Assembly (NCBI RefSeq): GCF_000764305.2
Contig: NW_025941275.1
Location: 250,708 to 314,707 of the forward strand
DNA length: 64,000 bases
Origin: Hyalella azteca
Taxonomy: Eukaryota > Arthropoda > Malacostraca > Amphipoda > Hyalellidae
Direction: 5' to 3'
The first letter of the stretch is position 1. Every line of letters starts with the position of its first letter. Made by a program: the position numbers and the translations under genes. Under the pieces are notes generated by a model. It was not told the DNA's origin. It did no database searches and saw nothing but the letters and a program-made list of their open reading frames with translations. This document shows positions 11,401-22,000 of the stretch, in pieces.

Positions 11401-13657
11401 GATCTAACTTTCAGGTGCGTAGTTGTTACCGTAGTTATTTTCGTAACCTGCATCTCCAGATGAACACTCAAGCTAGTGACCTGCATCGTGATATTACTTT
11501 CAGGTGCGTAGTTGTTACCTACCGTAGTTATTTTCGTAACCTGCATCTCCAGATGAACATTCAAGCTAGTGACCTGCATCGTGATCTAACTTTCAGGTGC
11601 GTGGTTGTTACTTAAGTACTATGCCGTGCTGTGCCAGATTCGTCATGCTAACGTCCCCTTATTATCTTAAAGAATCCATCGATAACTCATCGTTAAAGTT
11701 GAGCCGATAAATCACCCCAAATTCATCAGCGATTATCTTTCATGCCTAAGTTTCCATCTTTTTATGATGATAATATCTGTTGGATGAACTTGCAGGTGGA
11801 AAGATTATGTATTAGTGAAGGAAAGCAATATAATGAATATTAAATCGCATCATTTTGCCGCAGGCGCCTTTACTACGGCGTTGACGTTCATCTGAACTTG
11901 AGTGTGGAGGTGCAAGACCACGACTACAAGCCACTGCTGTGGCTGACGCTCGAGCAGCAACAGATGCCTGCCGATGCCAGCAATGACAGCAAAAACAGCG
12001 CTGTGGCTGGCATTATAAAACCTGGGAATTCGTTAGATTTTTTTAAATCTGATAAATCGATTGATGAAATATCGAAGGGGCTTTTCAGCAAAGAAGGAAG
12101 TCAGCACATCAACGTGAACTACATCTACATGCAGAGCTACGGGTACAGTGGCGTTGAGCTCTTGTCGAATGTTCCTGATGCCGACAGGCGAGCCCAAGGC
12201 CACCAGGCGGCGAGTGAGAGCTTCTATGCCTGCGATGGCGGCTGCCTCGACCCGCCTGTACAGCTGGGGTCAGTTTCTCATGCTCATTATTAATAGTTGT
12301 CAGTTTTCAGATAAATCAATTTTAGCCAACTGTGTTTTTTTATGGATTTATTTATTTTAGCATGCCGTGTTTTCCATTCTAATTTTACTGTCGAATTAGT
12401 ACTCAATCTCGATGACTAACATGGGATTCGTTATTTGTATTATTTACTTTTATTTTATTCATTTTGTTTATGATATTATTTAATTTGTTTTGATGTCAAT
12501 ACAAAATTATTGTTGCTTCTTCGTAGGTATGATATGTCTAGCTACAATAACAACTGTCTGTGAAATTATATGATATAGCAAATAGTTTACTCACTAATGG
12601 TCGGTTTCCGGCAAGTTAAGGGATTCAAGCGTGAGGCATACCTAATCGATAAATATGAAACTTGAGCAAATGACCACTTGTAACTTAAACTCACAATTAA
12701 CGTAAATGTATCCTGAACGACAGGAGGCAAGCACAGCCGTTCCCAGTGAAGCTGACTGAGCCCGTGACTGCGGTGCTGTACATCACGGCAGACAAGCAGC
12801 ACATGGAGGAACTCAAGCATTCCATCCACGTCAAGGAGGTGGCCATAGGTCGGTCTTAGCGACTGTGGCAGCTGGGGTCTGGTTAATTCATTTGGTTGAA
12901 TTATATTCAATATTAGTAGGGCTTCCATGCAGGAGTTTCAAACTCATTTCTGGATGAAAATAAATCAAAAATTAGGTAGGTATCTATGATAGCAAGTATC
13001 AAACTAAAATATTGGCTCAAAATAAACCAAAAATTGGCTAGGCATCCATACCAGCGAGTTTCAAACTTATTTATTGGCTAGAAGTAATTCCAAAATTAGC
13101 TTTACAGAGTGCACCTATGTCCTATCATTCAGCTACTAAGTATGCTTCATATTTGCAGTGAAAGAATGAACAAATTTCTATTTCACATTTCTGTTATAAG
13201 TATTAGTCTGTTAGTCTTTTTAAACTCTGTTTAAATCGTAAGTTCAAATAGTAATTAGTCTGTTTAAATCGCAAGTTCACCAAGAATTATCCAATTATCG
13301 CTTTCATTGAAGATAAGGAGAATTAATTAGGTGACTTCTTTACTTTTAATTTTGAATAAGACGATTTCTTTTTAAGTTGTTGACATATGTGTTTGCATTG
13401 CAGCGCCCGGTCATCACCAGTCGGTGATCGCGCTGCACCGGCACGGCCACAAGTGGGGGCGGTTACCCCCTCTCTTCTGGCTCTCGATCGCAGCCCTCAT
13501 CGTAACGTTCCATCTGTTCCTTGTGAAGCTCGTCGTCAACGAGTACTGCTCAGGCGACGTGCGAGCGCGCTACAGGTATGCCAGCCGCTCACTCTACACG
13601 CTGCACCCTGACGACTCGCCATATTTCAAAAAGTCAGTGAAAAAAGGCGCTCGCTGA
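2419..13657 (+). CDS. KIAA2013 homologue (uncharacterised conserved membrane protein), 17 coding exons
   Basis: Exons: 2419-2474, 2705-2811, 3279-3407, 4180-4255, 4816-4943, 7098-7226, 7610-7701, 8017-8105, 8336-8507, 9006-9122, 9611-9778, 10303-10412, 10766-10853, 11195-11334, 11864-12268, 12724-12848, 13404-13657. All have GT-AG borders and matching phases, giving 795 codons including the stop. An in-frame TAA at 2413-2415 fixes the start. The protein has an N-terminal membrane segment (about residues 22-40), a long middle domain and a C-terminal membrane segment in the last exon ([20 protein letters not shown], then VVNEYC). It resembles human KIAA2013 along its length, e.g. [29 protein letters not shown] and LPPLFWL. 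I recall the family as DUF2152; its function is not established. It is longer than the roughly 630-aa human protein, mainly from an extra stretch of about 70 residues in exon 15. The exon 7 donor (GTCGGT) is weak, chosen because it keeps phase and similarity. The first exon is the least certain. Confidence 0.9.
5021..6792. mobile_element. Non-autonomous fold-back hAT element in intron 5
   Basis: Ends are CAGTGGTTCCCAAA and its reverse complement (14 bp perfect). The flanking 8-bp duplications match at 7 of 8 positions (TTTTAGAG at 5013-5020, TTATAGAG at 6793-6800). Both features are typical of hAT transposons. The interior is two long inverted arms (about 5420-5990 and 6000-6565), each built of diverged subunits of about 150 bp that repeat the motif GAGCTAAACATCACCGTTGG. 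There is no transposase. A pyrimidine-rich (TCCG/TCTG)n tract lies near 5280-5320. Confidence 0.88.
6932..7000 (+). repeat. Decayed duplicate of the exon 6 acceptor region
   Basis: The sequence aligns with 7065-7136, which spans the intron 5 acceptor and the first bases of exon 6. Both have a T-rich tract and CACTGTA/TACTGTA, then a CAG, then GTGGGNNGCTGCAT and GCTGTAGTGACA. The copy carries changes that disrupt the reading frame, so it is read as a broken extra copy rather than an exon. Confidence 0.7.
8501..8716 (+). repeat. Exon 9 donor-derived tandem array (about 31-bp unit, 7 copies)
   Basis: The exon 9 donor GTGAGACTTGTGCC is followed by six more units with the core GTGAGACNTGTGCCAGACTC and a CTCC(T/G)-rich spacer. 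The next two units keep GTGAGAC intact; later ones drift to ATGAGA. All lie in intron 9 immediately after the true exon end. Confidence 0.85.
9733..9915 (+). repeat. Exon 11 3' end plus donor repeated three times (63-bp unit)
   Basis: The last 46 bases of exon 11 and the first bases of intron 11 occur three times. Each copy ends GCTGAGTCAG|GTGGGTA. Donors are at 9779, 9842 and 9909. The first two copies are 63 bp apart, a multiple of three, and the second stays open. The third contains an insertion and breaks the frame. Confidence 0.92.
9985..10302 (+). repeat. 59-bp minisatellite built on the exon 12 acceptor
   Basis: Five units of 59 bp contain GCAATGCTGCCTCACCCCTG followed by CAG. They run up to the real acceptor of exon 12, which reads CAATGCTACCTCACCCGCAG. 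Two units keep an intact CTGCAG acceptor-like end; later ones have TGTGG or TGCGG instead. Confidence 0.88.
10856..10990 (+). repeat. Imperfect repeats at the start of intron 13
   Basis: Diverged repeats of TCTAACGTCTCATTGA and CACATCTGTGACGTG follow the exon 13 donor (GTACGTCTAACGTC). They look seeded by donor-proximal sequence but do not clearly copy the exon. Confidence 0.6.
11271..11605 (+). repeat. Exon 14 3' end plus donor repeated four times (80-93 bp unit)
   Basis: The last 62 or so bases of exon 14 with its donor recur in intron 14. Unit starts lie at about 11273, 11353, 11442 and 11535, and donors TTTCAG|GTGCGT at 11335, 11415, 11504 and 11597. Copies are nearly identical, so the expansion is recent. 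Offsets are not multiples of three and reading through the first donor meets a stop, so only the first donor preserves the protein. Confidence 0.94.
12915..13095 (+). repeat. Diverged tandem repeat of about 65-70 bp in intron 16
   Basis: Three imperfect units share TTTCAAACT, AATAAATCAAAAATTA/AATAAACCAAAAATTG and GGTATC/GGCATC motifs. It is wholly intronic and has no copied splice site that I can see. Confidence 0.6.
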
Positions 13658-14063
13658 TCACGCTACAAATTTGAGTGACTTGCTTTCGCTGGTACACAAT
13701 TTTTTAGAGGATTAGGTGTGCAATTTGGGGTGCCTTTCATTTTCACTCGTCCACTTCATTACGCTGTTCCTATGGTGCATTATGATTTGGTTTTTATTAT
13801 TTTGTGTGAGCTATTTAAGTTATTTTGAAATTGTTCATTGACACTTGTTTCATTGGTATTATTATCTACGCGTGTTTTTTTATTTCACACCCGATGTTTT
13901 ATATCACTTTTTTGTACATTTTATAGTCTTCTATACCTCTGTCGTTGATATTGACACATATTTTCACTCTTTCATTTCCATTTGGTCTCTTTCATTTCCA
14001 TTTACAAATGTCTGCCGCTAGGTATGAAACTTTATGACACATGAGAAATAATTAAACTTCTGT

Positions 14064-14410
14064 CAATTCAATATTCACATCGTTCTTGCCACCTGGCAGT
14101 TCAATTTTCACATGGATGTTGCCACCTGGCAATTCAATTTTCACATGGATGTTGCCTCCTGGCAATTCAATTTTCACATTGTTCTTGCCACCTGGCAATT
14201 CAATTTTCACTTGGTTGTTGCCTCCTGGCAATTCAATTTTCACATGGTGGTTCTTGCCCCCTGGCAAATCAATATTCACATGGTTCTTGCCACCTGGCAA
14301 TTCAATTTTCACATGGTTTTTGCCTTCTGGCAAATCAATTTTCACATGGTTCTTGCCACCTGGCAATTCAATATTCACATGGTTCTTACCACCCGCACTC
14401 TCTTGCAAAT
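14064..14410. repeat. 33-bp minisatellite, open on both strands
   Basis: Ten or so units with CACCTGGCAATTCAATTTTC as the core, nearly all 33 bp and one of 36 bp. Read on the minus strand the unit encodes an 11-residue repeat (GGKNHVKIELP type) ending in a stop at 14052. On the plus strand two frames are also open. It lies 400-750 bp after the KIAA2013 stop. Whether it is translated cannot be told from sequence. Confidence 0.85.
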
Positions 14411-17159
14411 CATATAACTTTCCACACACTTCCCTTTTGTCTTGGGTTACACGAGTTCTCCCTGTCATTATTTTATCTCGCCCTGATAGGTCCCGCCGCC
14501 TCTTACCGTGACACGACGCCCACAGTGATCGTTCGTAAACCCTCCTCCGCCCCCGCACGCAGACAGTGCCGCAATAGTAAGGTTCTTCTCGAGACAGCCT
14601 GTCGTTGCCAGCGAGCGCCGGTTACCTTCCAGCCAACGCCCTCATCGTGCTTGTAGCGCTCTGAAAAACTCCTTACAAACAAGGCTACTCGACGCTTTGT
14701 ATTCGGAACTTGTCGCACTAATTTCGGAAGAATTTGTGATTAGTTCATTAGAGGAGAATTGATTCGGGTCGAGTTTGGTTTTTATTTAAATAATGGCTCA
14801 TCAGCTTGAGGCTGATGTATAACGAATGATTACTTGCCTTTAGCTGCACGTGTGATGCATTTTGGTGTTGGGTTTCAATTATTGGTTTATTTGTATTCTG
14901 GTGATCTAAGCAAGACGAGAAGTGCTCAACCTGATTATCAAAAGTGTATAATAATGAACATTAATGCTGTACAGTATTTTCTTCTGAGCTAAGTATGATA
15001 TTGGGAAGGCATGAATGATGCTTCATCGTATCAATCCTTGAGTTTCGGCGTGTGTCGAGTTATACAAATTTTTGTAAGATTGTCTCTATGCATGCTAGCG
15101 TGCATTCTGGACTGCTTGCTTGCGTGCATGTTAGACTCTTATATGCCAAATAAATTACGTTTACGCGGCATTTCTTTGGGAGTAATCACGACAATGTCGC
15201 AAATGTAATCTCCCATGCCTAGCGTTGCATGATTCCATGATAATTTGTTGCTTGAGGTCGATCAACACATTATAAACCTCTTACGTTTTAACCAATTACT
15301 TCACAGATAATCAGCTAGCTTGTCGAAATGACTTGTGATAAATGTTCGTCAGATCAACCTTCTTCTCTTAATTTTATGTACAGCTCGTGGTGATAGGAAT
15401 GATTTGGCTAGTGAGTGCAGCTTTATTTATCTAACCTATATTTGCTGTTGAATTAATGAATGATGAATATAAATAAGTATATTTTTTAATCGCATGTGAC
15501 TTAGAGACTAATCAGAAGCTTCATTCGTATGTTTCTTTCTACGTTTCTTTTGTCCCTGCATAAAAGGGGGTTCCAGCATCAACATCCTGAAAGTTAGCAA
15601 GATTGAGCCTCTAAAAGTCTAAACAAATGCACTGTTGCGGTGTTTATCGGATCTTTACAGGAAGCTGTCGGATTTCTGAGAGGACATTTCGTCGGAGCTT
15701 CCTTCTCACTCGCCCGGTCCATGCTGGTTTTGGGATTGTGGTGCGAGACACGCTGCTAAGCGCTTGTTATAATTATTATTTAACACATAATATAATTAAA
15801 TTATTTTATCCTTCATTGGTAAATTATTTAAATTCAATTACCTAATTGTGCTTTCTATTATGCCCCTGATTAGGCAACTTGTGAGAGAAGCAATAACGGA
15901 TATTTCGTTGTGATTTTATTTTTCTAGCTTCAAAAATCGAGGAAGGCAATCTGCATTTAGGACGTGTGATCGTCTGTGCTTCGAATGGATTTGCCTCGCA
16001 CGTTAAGTTTGGGGTTTTCGGATGTCTTATTATTGCTGCTAATGTTGTATGTTCGTAATAATGCGAGCATATTCCACGAGATAGGGACTATCAGCTCTTA
16101 AACGTGTTGACTTTCCCCGCGCAGATAGTAGCGGCTTAAATTTAATCTCAGCCAAATTGCCGGCCGTTGTTGATGCTTGTAGATCTTCGCTTTGGTTTTA
16201 TATAACCACATTTTTAAAGATTACTTAAGAAAGAATCATTTCACATTTAAACCTAAATCGTAGCTTTGGATGATCACTGATGCGTCCACCATTAACGGTC
16301 GATAGTTAGCGTTACTGATGCATCGCATTATGTTATCGGGCATTAATATCAGGCATTATCCGCGTTCTTATTGGTTTTTAGTAAACTGAAAAGGCCTATA
16401 GTTTCCTCCATCGTTGATGTTGCCGAACATAATGTTACTTATCTGCTATTAATTTGTACTAAACACGCAACTTGTTCTCGACATATTGTTTTAGGCAGAA
16501 TTTGGCCATCATGCATTTCAGTGACTTGTTTATACAATTGTCTGCCCTGTTATGGCCACGGATATACTTTCTTTTTTTACTAACGCAATGAATATTGTAT
16601 AATTCTTTGCTTTCTTGCATCTTTGTTTATAGTTATTTCTTAATTGTTTGGTTGTTTGATTTGTAAATATGAATTGTTTTGATCATATTCTACTGCTTGC
16701 GTGTCTATAGCGTGAGAAATTATCGCTGTTTCTACTTAAAAATCTTTAATCCGGGGGTTAATTCTTCTCGATTGCATTGAGGTGCAAGCATGACGAGTAA
16801 GGAAGCACAAGCATACATTCTATTTTAACATTAAGTATATTGAAATTAATTATTAATCTAACTGAGAAAATGCCTACAAATTTATCCCGCGCAAAAGATT
16901 TTGAAATGAAAGATATACATTTGTATGCTGTAAATTCTAAGGAAATGTGATTTGGAGTGTTATGAAATTCGTACGTTAGAACATAAAGATAGTATGTTTT
17001 TTGCTGATGGCACTACAAGAAGGAGGTATAAAAAACCGACCAAACTTGTAAAAAAAATGTCTTCAGTTTTGCGGAATTGTCAATTGTGATGAAGATATGA
17101 AGAAGGAAGGAGCTTAATTTCTCCCCGTAGAATTAGGATGATCTTTATATGGCCGTTGT

Positions 17160-17420
17160 CCTGGAGCCGTGCTATCAACACTCGCTTGAGTACACACAGC
17201 TGCCTAAGTGCACGTAGCGGCAGATTTCTCGACTGTGATTGGTGGATTTACTTCAAAAAGACGTCGGTGATTGGCTGACCGAGTTACGAATTCTCGAGTA
17301 TTTTTGATATTGCGGCTCCTGGTCATCGTGCTCGTTGATGCTTCCACTAGTCTTAAGCTCTGTGTAGGATATTGTGTTACGTGTTAATGGCTATGCAGTG
17401 ATGACGTCACCGTGTTCCAT
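17160..17420 (-). mobile_element. Dispersed repeat, copy 1 (SINE-like, class unknown)
   Basis: Its reverse complement shares the series TCAGCCAATCAC, CACCAATCAC, GAGAAATCTGCCGCTACGTG and ATAGCACGGC with 47395-47660, and the last parts with 30745-30880. The order of blocks is conserved, so these are copies of one element. No terminal repeats or coding region were seen. Confidence 0.6.
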
Positions 17421-18697
17421 ATGGGTGATGAAAGGGACCTGGACAATATAAGCACATTACGCTCCGTCATATGGCCTAAATTAATAACTACCTTGTAATT
17501 TCTTTTGTTGTGACGTCCAAAGTACTGCGCCAGGGGCATTAAGGTGATTAACCTTACTTATTCCGTCAACTTAATACAATGTACGTGTGTGGTCAATGGT
17601 TGCTGTTCTATTGTCTAGATATCATTATTGTTTGTGCTATTCCAACACGTGATAACGAATTAAATACATTTTAAACCCAATCGTGAATTTATTTAGCCAA
17701 GCTGCTGTTGCAATGTCGTTCTGTTGATAACCGTAATGTTTCAGAGCTCTTCCAGCTGATGTCAACGTGCTTTGCTAACGCTGTCAGTAAGCCTTTTGTC
17801 GGTTTAGCTCTCCGTATTTTAAATTTAAATTCTCAGGTGCGTCATTCGTTTCTTCAGCCAGAATTTGTGCTCAACTTTTCACCAACTAAATTACATATTC
17901 TTGTTGAGAGGGACTGTAAAAATTTTGAGGTTGGAATTGACGCGTTTTCATGCTGCACTCCAAGATGAGCCCATTTCTCTCATACATTTGCTTGGTAACC
18001 AGGTCTTTTAGACGAGCTGAATACGGAGAATAGGTATCATCACAGGATATTTTATTACCTCTTACAAGATTAGTTTAGTCGCTGTTACCAGGTTCCGCGA
18101 CGGGATGGTACCAACTGATCGGAAGCGTGCCATCTAACTGTGAATTCATTAGCAATACTCAACAATTTATTCACGAATTAGGGAGTGAAATATGGTTTAA
18201 AATTTCACAACTTTAATTGGATAACATATCTAACAATTGGAGTCCACGATTGAAATGATTACATTAATGACTCGTGAATTGGGGGTAGGTACTTCATCCT
18301 GCCCCAGAGAACAAGGAACCAATAGCGCGGCTCATCCCCAACTGCGATATTAATAACATCCAAATTAATCAAATTAATTAATTAATCAACATCACGTCGG
18401 CGAAGAAGAATAAAAGATTTCATCTAAACCCTGGATAAACCCCCTTTATCTCTTAATTGAGAAACGCCACATGAAATTTGAGTTATAATAAACCATTTAA
18501 GCCGACAATTCACATATTTTAGTTCAACCTATGGATTAAAGTTAAAATTGTTCAAGAAAAAACTTAGAAACTATCACAAATTCACAGACCTTAGGATAGA
18601 AGACATCTTTTCGTTCATACTTTGAGCATTGAAAACATTCATGCAGACGCAAGAGGGGCTAAACAACAATGTTATGTTTCTTGAATTGGCAACGGGG

Positions 18698-18995
18698 GAT
18701 TGGTGGCCGCGGGTGTCGGGTTCAGATAGTGGTGGCCGCGGGTGTCGGGTTCAGATAGTGGTGGCCGCGGATGTCGGGTTCAGATAGTGGTGGCCGCGGA
18801 TGTCGGGTTCAGAAAGTGGTGGCCGCGGATGTCGGGTTCAGAAAGTGGTGGCCGCGGATGTCGGGTTCAGAAAGTGGTGGCCGAGGATGTCGGGTTCAGT
18901 TAGTGGTGGCCTCGGGTGATGGCTTCAGATAGTGGTGGCCGGTGGTGATTGTTTCAGATAGTGGTGGTCGCGGATGTCGGGTTAAGATAATGGCG
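18698..18995. repeat. 29-bp minisatellite derived from the terminal LHFPL coding exon
   Basis: About ten units of GTGGTGGCCGCGGATGTCGG plus GTTCAGATA. The unit matches the C-terminal coding end of the LHFPL gene, where 19040-19070 reads GTGACGGCCGTAGGTGTCGT then GTTCAGAT. The array therefore appears to have grown from that exon into the 3' UTR. Confidence 0.85.
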
Positions 18996-19029
18996 GCTAA
19001 GATTTCGGGTTCAGATAATGGCGTAACGC

Positions 19030-22000
19030 TCATAGGTGGTAGTGACGGCCGTAGGTGTCGTGTTCAGATGGCGCTGGTGGCATCATCATCACAGGCTGAA
19101 GGTTCAAAGATTTCCTTGAAGCTGCCAGGCTGGCGCCGTCCGACATGAACGCACCGTTGCCAAGCTCACCTGCAAGACAAAATTTGTTCGGCACCGACAT
19201 GCTACGACCAGGTGGGAACTAATGAACGGTACATCAGTACCACTGAGCCGGCTATCACTAGCACCGAGAGCCAACTATCATTAGCCCAGAGCGCCAATTA
19301 TCACTAGCACCGACAGCCGACTATCACTAGCACTATTTGCGACAGAAAAGACACAATGTGACTGCACGCGACACAGGATAAGACCAGCATCAATGTCTTA
19401 TTCCTCCTCTTCGATTGATTGAAATGTTGACGACTCATGGACCTGCTTAGTTGGGTCCAGCGAACAGGCATAACTTTTGCATAAGTATCGAGCATGGTAG
19501 ATGAACCACTTTTATGTATCTCGGGCATGGTGTAGATGACGCACCTTTGTATATCTCAGGCACGACAAGTTGACCCACCTTTGTATATCTCGGGCGCGAC
19601 AAGTTGACCCACCTTTGTATATCTCAGGCACATTAAGTTGACCCACCTTTGTACATCTCAGGCGCGACTAGTCGACCCACCTTTGTATATCTCAGGCGCG
19701 ACTAGTCGACCCACCTTTGTATATTTCAGGCGTAGCATAGATGCTCTCCACGACGGGCTTGACGGTTCTGGTAGCGAGGACGAGGGCCAGCGCTGCTAGA
19801 ACCACAGCGTCGAACACGCCTGTCAGATGTATCAAGGTTTTATCATACCGAAGTTCATTAATAAAGTGTTATGAGTTCATTAATAAAGTGTTATGATCGT
19901 AATAATACAGATCTGGTGTGTTAGCAACGCACATCTGCTACTCGTACGAACGTCTCGTACTCTCGCGAGGCTCGTAACGGACGCCGATACGAAAATTTTA
20001 GCATCAATGCCCCATCAATTATTCATCGAGGCCATTGCGGTAACTGAAATCTAACCAGCTGCTAAAATTTAAACTGCAATGAACAATAATAAAGGAAGGC
20101 TAATAGTTGGGTAACATTTTCCGGCTCTAGCCAACGTAAGAAACTATGATTGTCATCAAGATAATTCATACTTGAAAATCGACAGTACCTGACATTAACA
20201 ACTTCAATATTTTTTAATTTTTCAAGAAAAAACTCGAGATCGATCATTTTGCATCCAAATTAAATGGAATAATCGACATATGATCAATATTTTCCACAAA
20301 ACTCCCGAGAAAAATGTTGAGATCGATAATTATCGACTTAAGTAACAATTGTATGACACAATTATACATTACGTGATAGGAAATATTATGTATATTTAAT
20401 TGGTAGAATAAAAATAAATAAGAATATCGTACCGATGATGGCGAGCACGTATGCCCAGCGGATGCTGCACTCGCCGACGTTGTACTGACGCGCCGTAGGC
20501 CCGCACAGATGACGTACCTCGCTGGTGTTGAACCCTAGCGGGTACACGCAGACTGCGGCGCCCAGCAGGCAACCTGCAATACCAGGCAGGTTAGGGCTGC
20601 CTCATGTGCACGCAGACTGCGGCGCCCAGCAGGCAACCTGCAACACCAGGCAGGTTAGGGCTGCCTCATGTACACGCAGACTGCGGCGCCCAGCAGGCAA
20701 CCTGCAACACCAGGCAGGTTAGGGCTGCCACATGTACACGCAGACTGCGGCGCCCAGCAGGCAACCTGCAACACCAGGCAGGTTAGGGCCCGGCTGCCTC
20801 ATGTACATGCAGACTGCGGCGCCCAGCAGGCAAGCAAACAATAAAAACGTTAGTTAGAGGCCACTGTTGCCAAGAGAGTGTGACTGGAAATTGAAAGCTT
20901 TATTGTATGAAAGATCAATAATAACAAAGTTAGTAATAGGAGGAGGCTGTCATGAATGTGGCTACGAATCGAAAGCTGGTACTAACAAAAGACTACTGTG
21001 AACAGAATGCTGCTACAAAGACGGCCCCTGCAGCACTCCAGTAAATGGAATGTTACCTCGAAGTGAACGCTGCTATTTGTAGAGAAACACTTTTGTATCG
21101 AAAGCTGATACCAAGAAAAGACTGCTGAGCAGAGAGAGGGGCTACTGCGGATAGAAGGCTAGATATACAAAGAGACGTGTGCTGTGAATTGAAAACGGCA
21201 TCAATTGATCGCTTTTTCGATGAAACAGCCATGTTTTAAAGTTTGAAATTGAGATAAGCTTTCTCTTTGATAGCAACAGCTCGGAATAACAGCTATGAGG
21301 AATGGCTTACTCCTGCAGGATCAATTAAAGCTTGACCAGGGAATGTAGGACGGCGAAGACTCGCTCAACAAAACCGTTTCGGAACACACGGTGACCTCAA
21401 ACTTGGCCAGTCTCCCGCGGCTAACTTCAACTGCGTGACCTAAACCCCCTTTTTCATCGTAAACCTCCGCCCTATCCTCCTAATTAAACCCACTCAAGCT
21501 TTAAACGAAGTAAACGAGTGGTTCGATGCGATTCTCTTGCAAAAATATGAAGACTTTTTTACGAAAAACAGCAGTAAATTTTGTTGTAAATATTGTACTA
21601 TCTAGTCACGCCGCTTACACTGTTTCAGCAATCAGTATTAAACGTTCTTACTCACGACAAACAGCACAAAATATCCTTGAAATCGTGGTGACCAACAATC
21701 CGAATACGACAAAGAGCACCAAATATTCGTACACAGTTTTACGAACAGATGAAAGCTAAGGGTCTTTTATTGAAAACAAGTTCCACTGTTCCATCAGCTA
21801 TAAAGTTATTCAATACATACCCGCCATGTTTTTTGATTATCTGAAGTCGCCACGAAATCTAACGAAGTTTAGATTTTGCTCTCGGATTGTGGAAATTAAA
21901 TGGAGGTTTACGGGCCCAAAAAAAGTCGTGGAGTAAATTTGCATGGCGTATTAGTTTGTAGTCATAGTAAATGAAAGTACCGGCAGAGGATATCTCCTCG

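Larger units (their letters stand above)
13658..18690. other. Intergenic stretch between KIAA2013 homologue and LHFPL gene
   Basis: Probably holds the two facing 3' UTRs and intergenic DNA. It includes a 33-bp minisatellite (14064-14410) and one copy of a dispersed repeat (17160-17420). No conserved coding exon was recognised; scattered short ORFs show no family similarity. Confidence 0.55.

Noticed and set aside
21526..21759. 77-residue plus-strand frame in LHFPL intron 3
   Set aside because: It has no recognisable family, sits in AT-rich intron, and is not supported by splice signals or repeats.
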